Counted from the stretch's first letter, positions 1 to 7,746 are shown. The stretch: DNA of 36,078 nt from JBMNOI01 sp050942995 (GCA_050942995.1 JBMNOI010000024.1:1-36078); one strand, 5' to 3'. The notes: generated from the sequence alone by a model not told the origin. Translations and numbers: made by a program.

Positions 1-2
1 CG

Positions 3-290
3 ACGCCAGGGGGCGAGGCGCCGGCGGATCTGATGGCCGAGATGAACGAACGCTACAACATTGGTCTGGAACAACACAGCGATACCGCCGAACACCCGGA
101 TGATGACGACGGGTCGTTCATCCTGGCAGGGATTCCCAACGCCGTGCTCAACGCCGGCTCGATCCCCTATGGCGATCCCTATTATCATTCGCCCAAAGAT
201 CGCCCGGAGCGGGTCGACTGGTGCAACGTATACCTGGCGACTCGCCTTACACTGGCGGCGGTGCTGCATCTGGATGAACACGGCCTGTAG
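3..290 (+). CDS. M28-family zinc peptidase, C-terminal fragment (5' end outside window)
   Basis: The frame is open from the first bases of the window to the stop at 288-290, so this is the 3' end of a longer gene. The last ~70 residues read DDDDGSFILAGIP, then NPxYHSPKDRPERVDW-like residues and a helical tail. This matches the end of M28 (aminopeptidase Y / glutaminyl cyclase-like) enzymes, where an Asp-Asp/Ser-x-F segment and a late His in YHSPxD lie near the di-zinc site. The upstream catalytic part is missing, so substrate and export cannot be judged. An in-frame ATG at 33 exists, but the open frame upstream of it makes that an internal Met. Confidence 0.7.
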   Translation, partial: TPGGEAPADLMAEMNERYNIGLEQHSDTAEHPDDDDGSFILAGIPNAVLNAGSIPYGDPYYHSPKDRPERVDWCNVYLATRLTLAAVLHLDEHGL

Positions 291-354
291 GACCGTCCGC
301 CATCGCACCACCATGGCCGGCGCAGTGTGAAAAGTGTATCGATAGGCCTCTTTT

Positions 355-513
355 GTGGCCCCGTTCGCCGCTATCGGCCTCGTGTCCGACGGCAGCCCGG
401 TATGGGCCTATATCGTCGCGGGATTGATCGGCGGATTGCTGATGGGCGTCGCCGTCGGCGCCATCGCCGGCGGGGCCATGTCGCGCCTCCTGCGCGCCGC
501 GCTACGAGACTGA
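355..513 (+). CDS. possible small glycine-rich membrane protein or gene remnant
   Basis: A short frame beginning at GTG 355 encodes 52 residues with one strongly hydrophobic, glycine-rich stretch (WAYIVAGLIGGLLMGVAVGA, then IAGG) and a basic end. That composition looks like a real transmembrane segment, not an antisense shadow. There is no convincing ribosome-binding site, and an in-frame stop lies at 343-345. It may therefore be a tiny membrane protein or the tail of a decayed gene. I do not recognise a family. The rest of 291-622 holds only the promoter of the next gene. Confidence 0.28.
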   Translation: MAPFAAIGLVSDGSPVWAYIVAGLIGGLLMGVAVGAIAGGAMSRLLRAALRD

Positions 514-558
514 CGGGCAGAGTCTGACGCATTCTTCATGAATCTACCAGACTTTTGT

Positions 559-587
559 TTGACGATGCCCCCTGCCTCGGGTAAAAT
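559..587 (+). promoter_or_regulatory. sigma-70-type promoter for the carboxypeptidase-rluB-cmk operon
   Basis: TTGACG at 559-564 and TAAAAT at 582-587 are separated by 17 bases. Transcription would start near 594, about 29 bases before the ATG at 623, leaving room for the GAGGGA ribosome-binding site. No terminator or second strong promoter is seen before 4807. Confidence 0.6.
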
Positions 588-622
588 GGGGCCACTACAT
601 CCACATGACCACATGAGGGAAC

Positions 623-1720
623 ATGCCGTCGAGACGCCCGCCGTACCTGTTTCTATGCCTGCTGTGTTGGCTCTGTACCGGCTTTGGCCCTCCCGTGCTC
701 ACCGAGTCGGACAACCCCCGGCAGCCCTGGACCATCCATCAAATTCGCGCCCTGCGTCAACTCCCCATGCCCCATCTCACCGCGGCCTCGGCGCTTCTGG
801 TGGATATGCCCACCGGTGAGGTGCTGTACGCACAGGATGAGCATAAGCGTTGGGCGCCGGCCAGCCTGACCAAGATCGTAACGGCCTTGGTTGCGCTACA
901 GCGGGGACGACAGGATCAACCCATGCTCGTGCGTGGCAGCGATCTGCAGCCCTCCACAGCCGCCGGGTTGCGTGGGGGCGAAGAGTTGAACATGCGGCAG
1001 CTCCTGTTCGCCCTCCTTATCCCCTCGGACAATGCGGCGTCTATGACCATCGCCCGGGAGCTGGCCGGTGATGTGGAAACATTTGTGGGTTGGATGAATG
1101 AACTGGTAACCACCTGGGGCCTGGAAAACACACATTTCGCCAATCCCCACGGACTGGATGACGAAAATGGCTACACCACCGCCTGGGACATGGCCATCAT
1201 CGCCCGTCAGGCCATGCAAGATCCGGTGTTTGCCGACATTGTCGGTCGACACGAAGCGGTTGTCGCCGGTCGCCATCTGGAATCGACAAACAAGTTGCTC
1301 AACACCTACCCCGGTACCATCGGCGTCAAGACGGGCACAACGGGGCAGGCGGGAGAGAACTTGATCACGATGGTTGACCGACCCGAAGGGCGAGCGATGA
1401 CGGTGGTGTTGGGCTCTGAAGATCGTTTTAGCGATACGCGCCTGCTGATGGATTACTATTACAGCAATTATGCCGAGCTGCGCATCGATCTACCCGAAAG
1501 CCTTCAGAACCGCTATCTGGATGAGAGCGGTACATGGCGCGAGTTCGGGCTGCGCGAGCCGGTAACCCTCCTTATCCATCCGTGGCAGAGGGGGACGGCG
1601 TCGTTCTATCGCCGCATCACCAATATTGCGGCCGATCCGGACCCCGATGAACCCATCGGAGTGCTCGAGATCTCGCTGAACGGTCGGTACCTGACAGAGG
1701 TGCCGCTATATGTGCGCTAA
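623..1720 (+). CDS. D-alanyl-D-alanine carboxypeptidase (PBP5/DacA-type, peptidase S11)
   Basis: This exported serine peptidase trims the terminal D-Ala of peptidoglycan stem pentapeptides. The 365-residue product starts with a signal peptide (basic MPSRRPPY, then a Leu/Cys-rich core to about residue 25). All three penicillin-binding motifs are in order: SLTK at 81-84 (nucleophile Ser81), SDN at 135-137 and KTG at 236-238. A smaller C-terminal beta domain follows, from about residue 285, as in PBP5. No clear C-terminal amphipathic anchor helix is seen. The start is supported by GAGGGA a few bases upstream. The stop overlaps the next gene by 11 bases, implying translational coupling. Length fits the family. 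Confidence 0.93.
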   Translation: MPSRRPPYLFLCLLCWLCTGFGPPVLTESDNPRQPWTIHQIRALRQLPMPHLTAASALLVDMPTGEVLYAQDEHKRWAPASLTKIVTALVALQRGRQDQPMLVRGSDLQPSTAAGLRGGEELNMRQLLFALLIPSDNAASMTIARELAGDVETFVGWMNELVTTWGLENTHFANPHGLDDENGYTTAWDMAIIARQAMQDPVFADIVGRHEAVVAGRHLESTNKLLNTYPGTIGVKTGTTGQAGENLITMVDRPEGRAMTVVLGSEDRFSDTRLLMDYYYSNYAELRIDLPESLQNRYLDESGTWREFGLREPVTLLIHPWQRGTASFYRRITNIAADPDPDEPIGVLEISLNGRYLTEVPLYVR

Positions 1721-2765
1721 AAAAAGAGAACGCCGACAAGAAGAGAATCCTGCCGGCGAACGACTGCAAAAAGTGCTGGCTCACGCGGGGGTCGCCTCGC
1801 GGCGGGCCAGCGAAGAGTATATCCTGCAGGGCCGTGTGCGTGTCAATGGAGAAATCGTCCGCGAACTGGGCACCCGAGTCCGTCCGGGCATAGATCGAAT
1901 CGAACTGGACGGGCGGCCCGTCGATACGACGACAGAACGCCTCTATTACCTGCTCTACAAGCCCACGGGCTACCTCTCCACCACCACCGATCCGCACGGC
2001 GGACACAATGTGATGGAATTGGTGCCCCAGCGCGGGCGGCTTTACCCCGTAGGCCGACTCGACCTCGAAAGCGAAGGGTTGTTGCTCCTCACCAACGACG
2101 GCGCTCTCACCGAGCGTCTGACTCACCCGCGATACGAGCATGCCAAGGAGTATATGGTACTGGTGCGCGGCCGTATCAGCCTCGAGGACATCGAAAAGCT
2201 CGAGAGCGGCGTGCTCCTGGAAGACGAGGATGGGGAGGAAGAGGAGCGCCTCGCCCGTGCCCGGGTCAGCCGTATGGCCTCTGGCTGGACATGGCGCGAC
2301 GAGCCCACCCCGCGAGGCTATCGCTGGGTGCGCTTTGTGCTCAAAGAGGGGCGCAAGCGGCAGATCCGCCGCATGCTGGAGACGGTGGGCTATCGTGTGG
2401 CACGGTTGATCCGCGTGCGGATGGGTACCCTGCGTCTGGGCGATCTGGAGCCCGGTCAGGGACGCTGGCTCTCGGCGGAAGAGGTGAGCGAGTTGCGCCG
2501 ATCCGTCGGGCTGGAGAGCGGCCGGAGGGCAAAGGGTAGATCCCCACAGGATCGGGGACGAGACAGGGCGCAGCCACCACGGCGCACCGGCGACCGACCG
2601 GCACGCCGTTCAGGCTCGGGTGGCAAAGGGCAACCGGAACGAGGCGAGAGCGGTCGGGCGGGTAACGCCCCCCGCCAGAAACGGCGTTCTCCGACGGCCG
2701 ATATCGGCAAGCGCCGACAACCCACCCGCCGTCATGACAATGGATCCAGAAAGGGTCGATCGTGA
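1710..2765 (+). CDS. rluB: RluB/RsuA-family pseudouridine synthase with long basic tail
   Basis: The predicted enzyme isomerises a uridine in rRNA to pseudouridine. An S4 RNA-binding domain covers about residues 16-62 (RLQKVLAHAGVASRR). The catalytic domain carries the family motif GRLD at 115-118, whose Asp118 is the catalytic aspartate, followed by ESEGLLLLTNDG and the KEGRKRQIRRM segment. From about residue 265 there is an ~85-residue, low-complexity Arg/Gly/Pro-rich extension not needed for catalysis, probably a disordered RNA-binding tail. The gene overlaps the carboxypeptidase by 11 bases and shares GTGA with cmk. RluB is the likeliest subfamily because of the rluB-cmk order, but target specificity (RluB, RluE, RluF, RsuA) cannot be settled from sequence alone. 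Confidence 0.92.
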   Translation: MCAKKRERRQEENPAGERLQKVLAHAGVASRRASEEYILQGRVRVNGEIVRELGTRVRPGIDRIELDGRPVDTTTERLYYLLYKPTGYLSTTTDPHGGHNVMELVPQRGRLYPVGRLDLESEGLLLLTNDGALTERLTHPRYEHAKEYMVLVRGRISLEDIEKLESGVLLEDEDGEEEERLARARVSRMASGWTWRDEPTPRGYRWVRFVLKEGRKRQIRRMLETVGYRVARLIRVRMGTLRLGDLEPGQGRWLSAEEVSELRRSVGLESGRRAKGRSPQDRGRDRAQPPRRTGDRPARRSGSGGKGQPERGESGRAGNAPRQKRRSPTADIGKRRQPTRRHDNGSRKGRS

Positions 2766-3448
2766 AACCACTCTCTATCGCCATCGACGGCCCGGCTGCA
2801 TCGGGCAAAAGCACCGTGGGCGGTATTCTGGCCGCCCGGCTGGGCTACCTCTATTTCGATACCGGCGTCATGTACCGGGCCGTCACCTGGGCGGCGCTGA
2901 ATCGGGGCATCGCCATCGATGACGAACCCGCCGTGACGCGCCTGGCCGAGGAGATCGCTATCGAGATGCTGCCCCCCACGGAGGACGACGGACGCCAGTT
3001 CACCGTGCGGGTAGACGGCACCGACATTACCTGGGATATCCGCAGCGCCGAGGTCAATCGCTACGTCTCGCCGGTGTCGGCCTATGTGGGCGTGCGCAAG
3101 GCTCTACTGCACAAACAGCGCGAGATTGGCGCTGCCGGCAAGGTGATCATGGTGGGGCGCGATATCGGCACCGTGGTACTGCCCGAGGCCGACGTCAAGA
3201 TCTACCTGGATGCCACCCTGGAGGAGCGCGCCCGCCGTCGCTACCTGGAATCGGTAGAGCGCGACCCATCGCGCACTTTTGAGGATGTGCTGCAAGAAGT
3301 GCGCCGCCGCGACGAGATCGACAGTTCTCGCGCCGAGGCGCCGCTGCGTGTGGCCGATGGGGCCACCGTCATCGACAGCACCAATATGAGGGTGCAAGAG
3401 GTGGTCGATTGTATCGAGGCCGTCATCCGCAACGCGGGGGGCGCCTGA
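2762..3448 (+). CDS. cmk: cytidylate kinase
   Basis: It phosphorylates CMP and dCMP with ATP in the cytosol. The 228-residue product has the P-loop GPAASGKST near the N-terminus, the YFDTGVMYRA substrate segment, the GRDIGTVVLPEADVKIYLDAT block and the RxxRDxxDSSRAEAPL lid region typical of bacterial Cmk. Length is normal for the family. The start is a GTG at 2762 overlapping the rluB stop (GTGA), preceded by AAAGGG. The overlap makes it the third cistron of a translationally coupled operon. Confidence 0.96.
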   Translation: MKPLSIAIDGPAASGKSTVGGILAARLGYLYFDTGVMYRAVTWAALNRGIAIDDEPAVTRLAEEIAIEMLPPTEDDGRQFTVRVDGTDITWDIRSAEVNRYVSPVSAYVGVRKALLHKQREIGAAGKVIMVGRDIGTVVLPEADVKIYLDATLEERARRRYLESVERDPSRTFEDVLQEVRRRDEIDSSRAEAPLRVADGATVIDSTNMRVQEVVDCIEAVIRNAGGA

Positions 3449-3457
3449 GGGAGTAAG

Positions 3458-4807
3458 ATGACAGAACAGACGGACCCGGAGGCAGAGACACAACAGCCGT
3501 CCGGAGGCTTGATATCCGCCATACAACCGGGCAGCGTGGGCGCCGAGATCGGCCTGGAGCCGGGCGACCGTCTGCTCGCCATTAACGGGCACCCCCTGCG
3601 CGACCTGATCGACTATCGCTACTACGGCGCCGAGGAAGAGCTGGTGCTGGAGGTCAGGCGGGAGGGAGAGATCCATCGTCTGGAGGTGGAGCGCGACTAC
3701 GACGAGGATCTGGGCATCGAGTTTGCCGAGATCACCTTCGACGGCATGCGTCAGTGCGACAATCGCTGCCCCTTTTGCTTTGTACGTCAGATGCCCCGCG
3801 GCATGCGCCGCTCGCTCTATCTGCGCGACGATGACTATCGCTATTCCTTCCTGCTGGGTAACTTTATCACCCTCACCAACCTTACCGAGGAAGACTGGCA
3901 ACGCATCGGCGAGCAGCGCTTGAGCCCGCTCTACATCTCAATCCACGCCACCGACTCGACCGTACGCCAGATCATTCTGGGCAACCCCGATGCGCCCGAT
4001 ATTATGCCCCAACTGGAGCGCCTGCGCGATATGGGCATCCAGTTACACGGGCAGATCGTCATCGCGCCGGGGATAAACGACGGCGACGCGCTGCAACGCT
4101 CTATCGACGATCTAATGCCGCTGTGGCCGACGCTACAGACGTTAGCGCTGGTGCCGGTGGGGCTCACCCGCTATCATCGCGGCGACGTGCGCCTGATGCG
4201 TCCGGACGAGGCTCAGAGCGTGCTCCAACTGGCGGAGGAACGCATTCCGGGGTTGCGTCAGCGCACCGGGCGCACCTGGCTGTATCCTTCGGACGAGATG
4301 TACCTGCTGGCCGGCAAAGACGTGCCCGAGGCCGACTTTTACGATGAAGAGGGCGCCCAGATGGAGAACGGCGTGGGCCTGGTGCGCCTGCTGCTGGATG
4401 ACTGGGAAGAGTATCGTGAATGGGCCGCCGAAATCGGCGAGCAGGCCGGTCGGCCCGAGTCCATCAGCCTGGTCTGCGGAACCCTCATCGCGCCGATACT
4501 GCGCGAGATGGCCGCCGAGATGGAGGTGCTGGCCGGTATGACGGTGCGAGTCGTGCCGGTGGAGAACCGGCTCATGGGCGAAAGTGTCACCGTATCCGGA
4601 TTGCTGGCGGGCGCCGATGTGCTGGACGCGCTGGCACAGGTCGATCCGGGCGAACAGGTGTTTGTGCCACACGCCATGTTCGAATCCGAGGGGATCTATA
4701 CCCTGGACAACCTGACGGTGGACGAGATGGCAGAGCGCCTGGGGGTGCCGGTAACGCCCGTATCGACTATGAGCGACGTGTTGGAGGCGCTGGACAAGGG
4801 CGACTGA
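3458..4807 (+). CDS. DUF512 PDZ/radical-SAM-like protein
   Basis: The 449-residue protein opens with a PDZ-like domain (about 15-80, with GSVGAEIGLEPGDRLLAING). A C-x3-C-x2-C cluster follows at Cys100, Cys104 and Cys107 (CDNRCPFCF), of the kind that binds the radical-SAM [4Fe-4S] cluster. The DUF512 region continues with LYISIHATD, LHGQIVIAPGINDG and a C-terminal DUF512 domain. Proteins of this family occur in Chloroflexota, Firmicutes and cyanobacteria, often near cmk or der. Their substrate is unknown, so no reaction is assigned. It lies 9 bases after cmk with GGGAG upstream of its ATG, so it is in the same operon. Its last codons and stop form the start of an 18-bp tandem repeat. Confidence 0.88.
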   Translation: MTEQTDPEAETQQPSGGLISAIQPGSVGAEIGLEPGDRLLAINGHPLRDLIDYRYYGAEEELVLEVRREGEIHRLEVERDYDEDLGIEFAEITFDGMRQCDNRCPFCFVRQMPRGMRRSLYLRDDDYRYSFLLGNFITLTNLTEEDWQRIGEQRLSPLYISIHATDSTVRQIILGNPDAPDIMPQLERLRDMGIQLHGQIVIAPGINDGDALQRSIDDLMPLWPTLQTLALVPVGLTRYHRGDVRLMRPDEAQSVLQLAEERIPGLRQRTGRTWLYPSDEMYLLAGKDVPEADFYDEEGAQMENGVGLVRLLLDDWEEYREWAAEIGEQAGRPESISLVCGTLIAPILREMAAEMEVLAGMTVRVVPVENRLMGESVTVSGLLAGADVLDALAQVDPGEQVFVPHAMFESEGIYTLDNLTVDEMAERLGVPVTPVSTMSDVLEALDKGD

Positions 4808-4880
4808 GGACAGTCGGGCGACTGAGGACAGTCGGGCGACTGAGGACAGTCGGGCGACTGAGGACAGTCGGGCGACAGGA
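4798..4880 (+). repeat. 18-bp tandem repeat (4 exact copies plus a degenerate fifth) spanning a stop codon
   Basis: The unit GGGCGACTGAGGACAGTC occurs exactly at 4798-4815, 4816-4833, 4834-4851 and 4852-4869, followed by a decayed partial copy to about 4880. The first copy contains the last codons and TGA of the DUF512 gene. Because the period is six codons, the same in-frame TGA is regenerated in each copy. Each unit also contains GACTG-AGGA-CAGTC, a five-pair stem with a four-base loop, so the transcript would carry a row of small hairpins. Confidence 0.95.
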
Positions 4881-5377
4881 TAGCCGGGAGCCTGAGGAAG
4901 AGGCTCCGGAGAGAGGAGGCTAACACCAGAAAGAAGCGAGCGAGGGGAAGGGCAGCGCATGGGCTGATGATGGGCCGGAAAGGCTCGATCATCAGTTGAC
5001 GAGGACGGAGGTTGCCCGCCGCAAGGCGGGCCGAAGCATCTCGGATGGGTGTTTGGGCGATGCCCCTCACCCGCGAGTGGTGGTGAGGCACATCAGTGAT
5101 ATACCCGTCGTTGACGGCGGGGTGAGGGCGATGCCCCCGCAGTACCCATCCCGAGATGCCAAAATCGACAGATCAGCGGAAGCCTCCAGGGGTCGCCACG
5201 CCCCTTCATACCTTCCCTCCTTGGATAAAAGCCGCCGACAAATCCGCCGGGCAACCGGCGGGACAAAACGGAAGGCAGTGGCCGGCAGGATCGAACGACA
5301 TGTCCTGACGTGGGCATGCGTGCCGTGACGATTTCCTCATTCATTTCCCCATTCATTCATCGAGGAGGGACTCTCTT
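4808..5377 (+). other. 570-bp gene-free leader between the DUF512 gene and glmS
   Basis: No plausible gene is seen. From left to right it holds the tandem repeat (to 4880), the glmS-ribozyme-like RNA (about 4951-5160), an unassigned stretch, and a perfect hairpin CCGCCGG-GCAA-CCGGCGG at 5244-5261. That hairpin has a GNRA-type loop and no T-run after it. The glmS ribosome-binding site GAGGAGGGA lies shortly before 5378. I see no convincing promoter, so glmS may be transcribed by read-through from the upstream operon or from a non-canonical promoter. Confidence 0.8.
4951..5160 (+). ncRNA. glmS ribozyme (GlcN6P-activated self-cleaving leader), with an atypical 3' domain
   Basis: Directly upstream of glmS, AGCGC (4954-4958) would contain the cleavage site A|GCGC. 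It is followed by the P2 stem CTGATGAT (4964-4971) with ATCATCAG (4988-4995), extended by GGGCC/GGCTC around a GGAAA loop. Next comes the block AGTTGACGAGGACGGAGGTT at 4994-5013, which differs at one base from the Bacillus subtilis glmS ribozyme core as I remember it. Gene context fits as well. After GGTT the usual AUCGA...GGCGGAUG segment is not evident. Instead there is a GCCCGCC-GCAA-GGCGGGC hairpin (5014-5031) and a long outer stem, 5036-5050 with 5144-5159. In known examples glucosamine-6-phosphate triggers cleavage and shuts down glmS. The exact 3' boundary is uncertain. Confidence 0.78.
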
Positions 5378-7228
5378 ATGTGTGGTATTGTGGGCTATAT
5401 CGGGCCGCGTAACGCCGCCGAGATCGTGCTGGAGGGCTTGCGTCGCCTGGAATATCGCGGATATGATTCGGCCGGCATGGCCGTGGCGCCCTCGGATGGC
5501 ACTGCGTTGCAGCGCCGTCGCAGCGTGGGCAAGATCGACAACCTGGCGCAGCGGCTGGCCGAGTCTCCCCTGGTCGGCCATATCGGCATGGGGCACACCC
5601 GCTGGGCTACCCACGGTGGGGTAACCGAGGCCAACGCCCACCCCCATACCGATGCCACCGGAGAGATCATCGTCATCCATAACGGCATCGTAGAGAACTA
5701 TCGCGAGTTGAAGGAACGGCTCATCGCCGAGGGGGTGTCGTTCGTCTCCCAGACTGATACCGAGGTCATCGCCCATCTGGTGAGCCGCTGCTACAACAAC
5801 GGGCAGGTCGCTCTGGCCGATGCGGTGCGCCTCGCCCTGGCCGAGCTGCGCGGCCCCAGCGCCGTAGTGGTGATGAGCGCCCGCGAGTGTGATCGGCTGG
5901 TAGCGGCCCGCCTGGGTAACGCCGGCGGCGTGGTGGTGGGCCACGGTGAGGGAGAGATGTTTGTGGCCTCGGATATGCCCGCCATTCTGGATCACACCCG
6001 ACGCATGACCTTTCTAGAGAGCCGGGATATGGCGGTGGTCACCGCAAACGGCGCACAGTTTATGGATCTGGACGGCCACCCGCTGACCAAAGAGAGCGTC
6101 ATGGTATCGGATAATCCGGTCTCGGCGGCCAAAGAGGGCTATCGTCACTTTATGCTCAAAGAGATCTATGAGCAGCCCCGCTCGGTGACCGACGCCATTC
6201 GCGGGCGGGTGGATTTCGACCGCGCCATCGTGGACCTGCCCGACCTGGACGGTCTGCGGCCGGTGTTGCCCCATCTTCGTCGCCTGCATGCCGTGGCCTG
6301 CGGCACCGCCTGGCACGCCTGCCTGCTGGCCAAGTTCCTCATCGAAGATATGGCGCGCCTGCCGGTGGAGGTGGATTACGGCTCGGAATTCCGCTACCGC
6401 AACCCCCTGCTCGAACCGGGCAGCGTGGTGCTGGTGGTGACCCAGTCGGGAGAGACGGTGGATACCCTGGCGGCCATGGAGGCCGCCCGCGAGCGGGGCA
6501 TGCAGTCCATCGCCCTGGTGAACGTGGTCGGCAGCCAGGCGGCGCGCCTGGCCGACGGCGTGGTCTATCTCAACGCCGGCCCGGAGATCGGTGTGGCCTC
6601 GACCAAGGCGTTCACCTCTCAGGTGGTGGCCGCCTATCTGCTGGCGGTGTATCTGGGCCAGGCGCGGGGCACCCTGAGCGAGGAGCAGCGGCGGGAATTA
6701 TTGCAGGATCTGGCCGAACTGCCCGAGCGGGTAGGCGTCATGCTGGCCGACGGCAACAACTATGGGGAGATTGCCCGGCGCTATATGCACTGCTCCAACT
6801 TTCTCTACCTGGGGCGGGGCATCAACTATCCCATCGCTCTAGAGGGTGCCCTCAAGCTCAAAGAGATCTCGTACATCCACGCCGAGGGCTATCCCGCCGG
6901 CGAGATGAAGCACGGGCCCATCGCCCTCATCGATGAGCAGATGCCGGTGGTCACCATCTGCCCGCGAGATCGGGTGCGCGACAAGATGGTGAACAATATC
7001 GAACAGGTGCGCGCCCGAGGCGGGCGGGTGATCGCCGTCGCCACCCGGGGCGACGATGAGGTGGCCGAAAAGGCCGACGACGTGATCTGGATCCCCGAGT
7101 GCTCCCCCTACCTCACACCGGTGCTGGCGGTGGTGCCGCTGCAACTGCTGGCCTACCACATCGCCGTGCTGCGCGGCTGCGATGTCGACCAGCCCCGCAA
7201 CCTGGCCAAAAGCGTGACGGTAGAATAG
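5378..7228 (+). CDS. glmS: glutamine--fructose-6-phosphate aminotransferase (isomerizing)
   Basis: It makes glucosamine-6-phosphate from fructose-6-phosphate and glutamine, the entry step to UDP-GlcNAc. The product begins MCGIVGYIG, so Cys2 becomes the N-terminal nucleophile of the glutaminase domain (about 1-220, with RWATHG and the NGIVENY segment). Two SIS sugar-isomerase domains follow (about 285-420 and 455-595), with CGTAWHA, TQSGETVDT, STKAFTSQ and the C-terminal QPRNLAKSVTVE of the family. At 616 residues its length is normal. GAGGAGGGA precedes the ATG. Regulation is probably by the ribozyme-like leader upstream. A rho-independent terminator follows at 7240. Confidence 0.98.
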   Translation: MCGIVGYIGPRNAAEIVLEGLRRLEYRGYDSAGMAVAPSDGTALQRRRSVGKIDNLAQRLAESPLVGHIGMGHTRWATHGGVTEANAHPHTDATGEIIVIHNGIVENYRELKERLIAEGVSFVSQTDTEVIAHLVSRCYNNGQVALADAVRLALAELRGPSAVVVMSARECDRLVAARLGNAGGVVVGHGEGEMFVASDMPAILDHTRRMTFLESRDMAVVTANGAQFMDLDGHPLTKESVMVSDNPVSAAKEGYRHFMLKEIYEQPRSVTDAIRGRVDFDRAIVDLPDLDGLRPVLPHLRRLHAVACGTAWHACLLAKFLIEDMARLPVEVDYGSEFRYRNPLLEPGSVVLVVTQSGETVDTLAAMEAARERGMQSIALVNVVGSQAARLADGVVYLNAGPEIGVASTKAFTSQVVAAYLLAVYLGQARGTLSEEQRRELLQDLAELPERVGVMLADGNNYGEIARRYMHCSNFLYLGRGINYPIALEGALKLKEISYIHAEGYPAGEMKHGPIALIDEQMPVVTICPRDRVRDKMVNNIEQVRARGGRVIAVATRGDDEVAEKADDVIWIPECSPYLTPVLAVVPLQLLAYHIAVLRGCDVDQPRNLAKSVTVE

Positions 7229-7239
7229 CGAATGCAAAG

Positions 7240-7275
7240 GCGGGGAGGGGCGGCATCCGTTTCTCCCCGCTTTTT
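7240..7275 (+). terminator. rho-independent terminator after glmS
   Basis: GCGGGGAG (7240-7247) pairs with CTCCCCGC (7263-7270), and five T follow directly. It lies 12 bases after the glmS stop. Confidence 0.85.
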
Positions 7276-7278
7276 ATG

Positions 7279-7307
7279 TTGCGTCGCAGGCCGTTTGGCG
7301 GTACGAT
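7279..7307 (+). promoter_or_regulatory. possible promoter of the PLDc_N gene
   Basis: TTGCGT (7279-7284) and TACGAT (7302-7307) are 17 bases apart, just after the glmS terminator and about 90 bases before the ATG at 7399. Both hexamers deviate from consensus. Confidence 0.4.
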
Positions 7308-7398
7308 AGACCCGGTGCCATCGTACGGCGTCATCTCCCCCCTCTACCATGCCGACGCCGTGATCGTTCCATCCCCTCTGTTTTGGGAAAGGAGCAAG

Positions 7399-7665
7399 AT
7401 GCAGATGCAGAACAAGATCTGGCAGGATCTCTCCATGGCGCAGCGTGTGGGCGCCATCATCATGGGCGGCATACAGATCGCGCTGCTGGTGGCGGCGCTG
7501 ATGGATATTCGCCGCCGGCCGGCGGAGCAGATCAAGGGCAGCAAACGGCTGTGGACGGCGCTGGCCTTTGTGAACTATATCGGACCGCTGGCCTACTTTC
7601 TGGTGGGCATCAAGCGGCCGGAGGCAGAAGAGATCGTCGAGGAGGGAATCGCCATCGGGGAGTAG
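7399..7665 (+). CDS. small PLDc_N-domain membrane protein
   Basis: This 88-residue protein has two hydrophobic helices (about 15-32 and 50-68). Between and around them is the pattern MDIRRRP...SKRLWTALAFVNYIGPLAYFLVG, which matches the phospholipase-D N-terminal (PLDc_N) domain, here standing alone as is common in Gram-positive bacteria and Chloroflexota. The free-standing form has no known activity; it lacks the HKD catalytic domains of phospholipase D. The ATG at 7399 is chosen because AAAGGAG lies 6-8 bases before it. The frame is open further upstream, through the glmS end, but those codons would cross a terminator. It ends in an acidic tail (EAEEIVEEG). Confidence 0.82.
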   Translation: MQMQNKIWQDLSMAQRVGAIIMGGIQIALLVAALMDIRRRPAEQIKGSKRLWTALAFVNYIGPLAYFLVGIKRPEAEEIVEEGIAIGE

Positions 7666-7689
7666 GGGCGCGGTCAATCATATACCCAA

Positions 7690-7721
7690 AGCGGCCCGGG
7701 GTCATTCAACCCCGAGCCGCT
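7690..7721. terminator. hairpin between convergent genes
   Basis: AGCGGCCCGGGGT and ACCCCGAGCCGCT form a 12-13 pair stem (one mismatch) with a short loop, between the PLDc_N gene (+) and the YvcK-mutase gene (-). There is no long T-run on either side. It may still serve as a two-way terminator. Confidence 0.5.
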
Positions 7722-7746
7722 CTCACATCCTCTGCTCCCCACCCTC

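Noticed and set aside
4798..4880. CRISPR array
   Set aside because: The unit is only 18 bases, repeats are directly abutted without spacers, and no cas gene is present.
4964..4987. Hammerhead ribozyme from CTGATGA ... GGAAA
   Set aside because: The CUGAUGA is part of a perfect stem with ATCATCAG and the GGAAA is its loop, as in glmS P2; the hammerhead three-stem junction cannot form.
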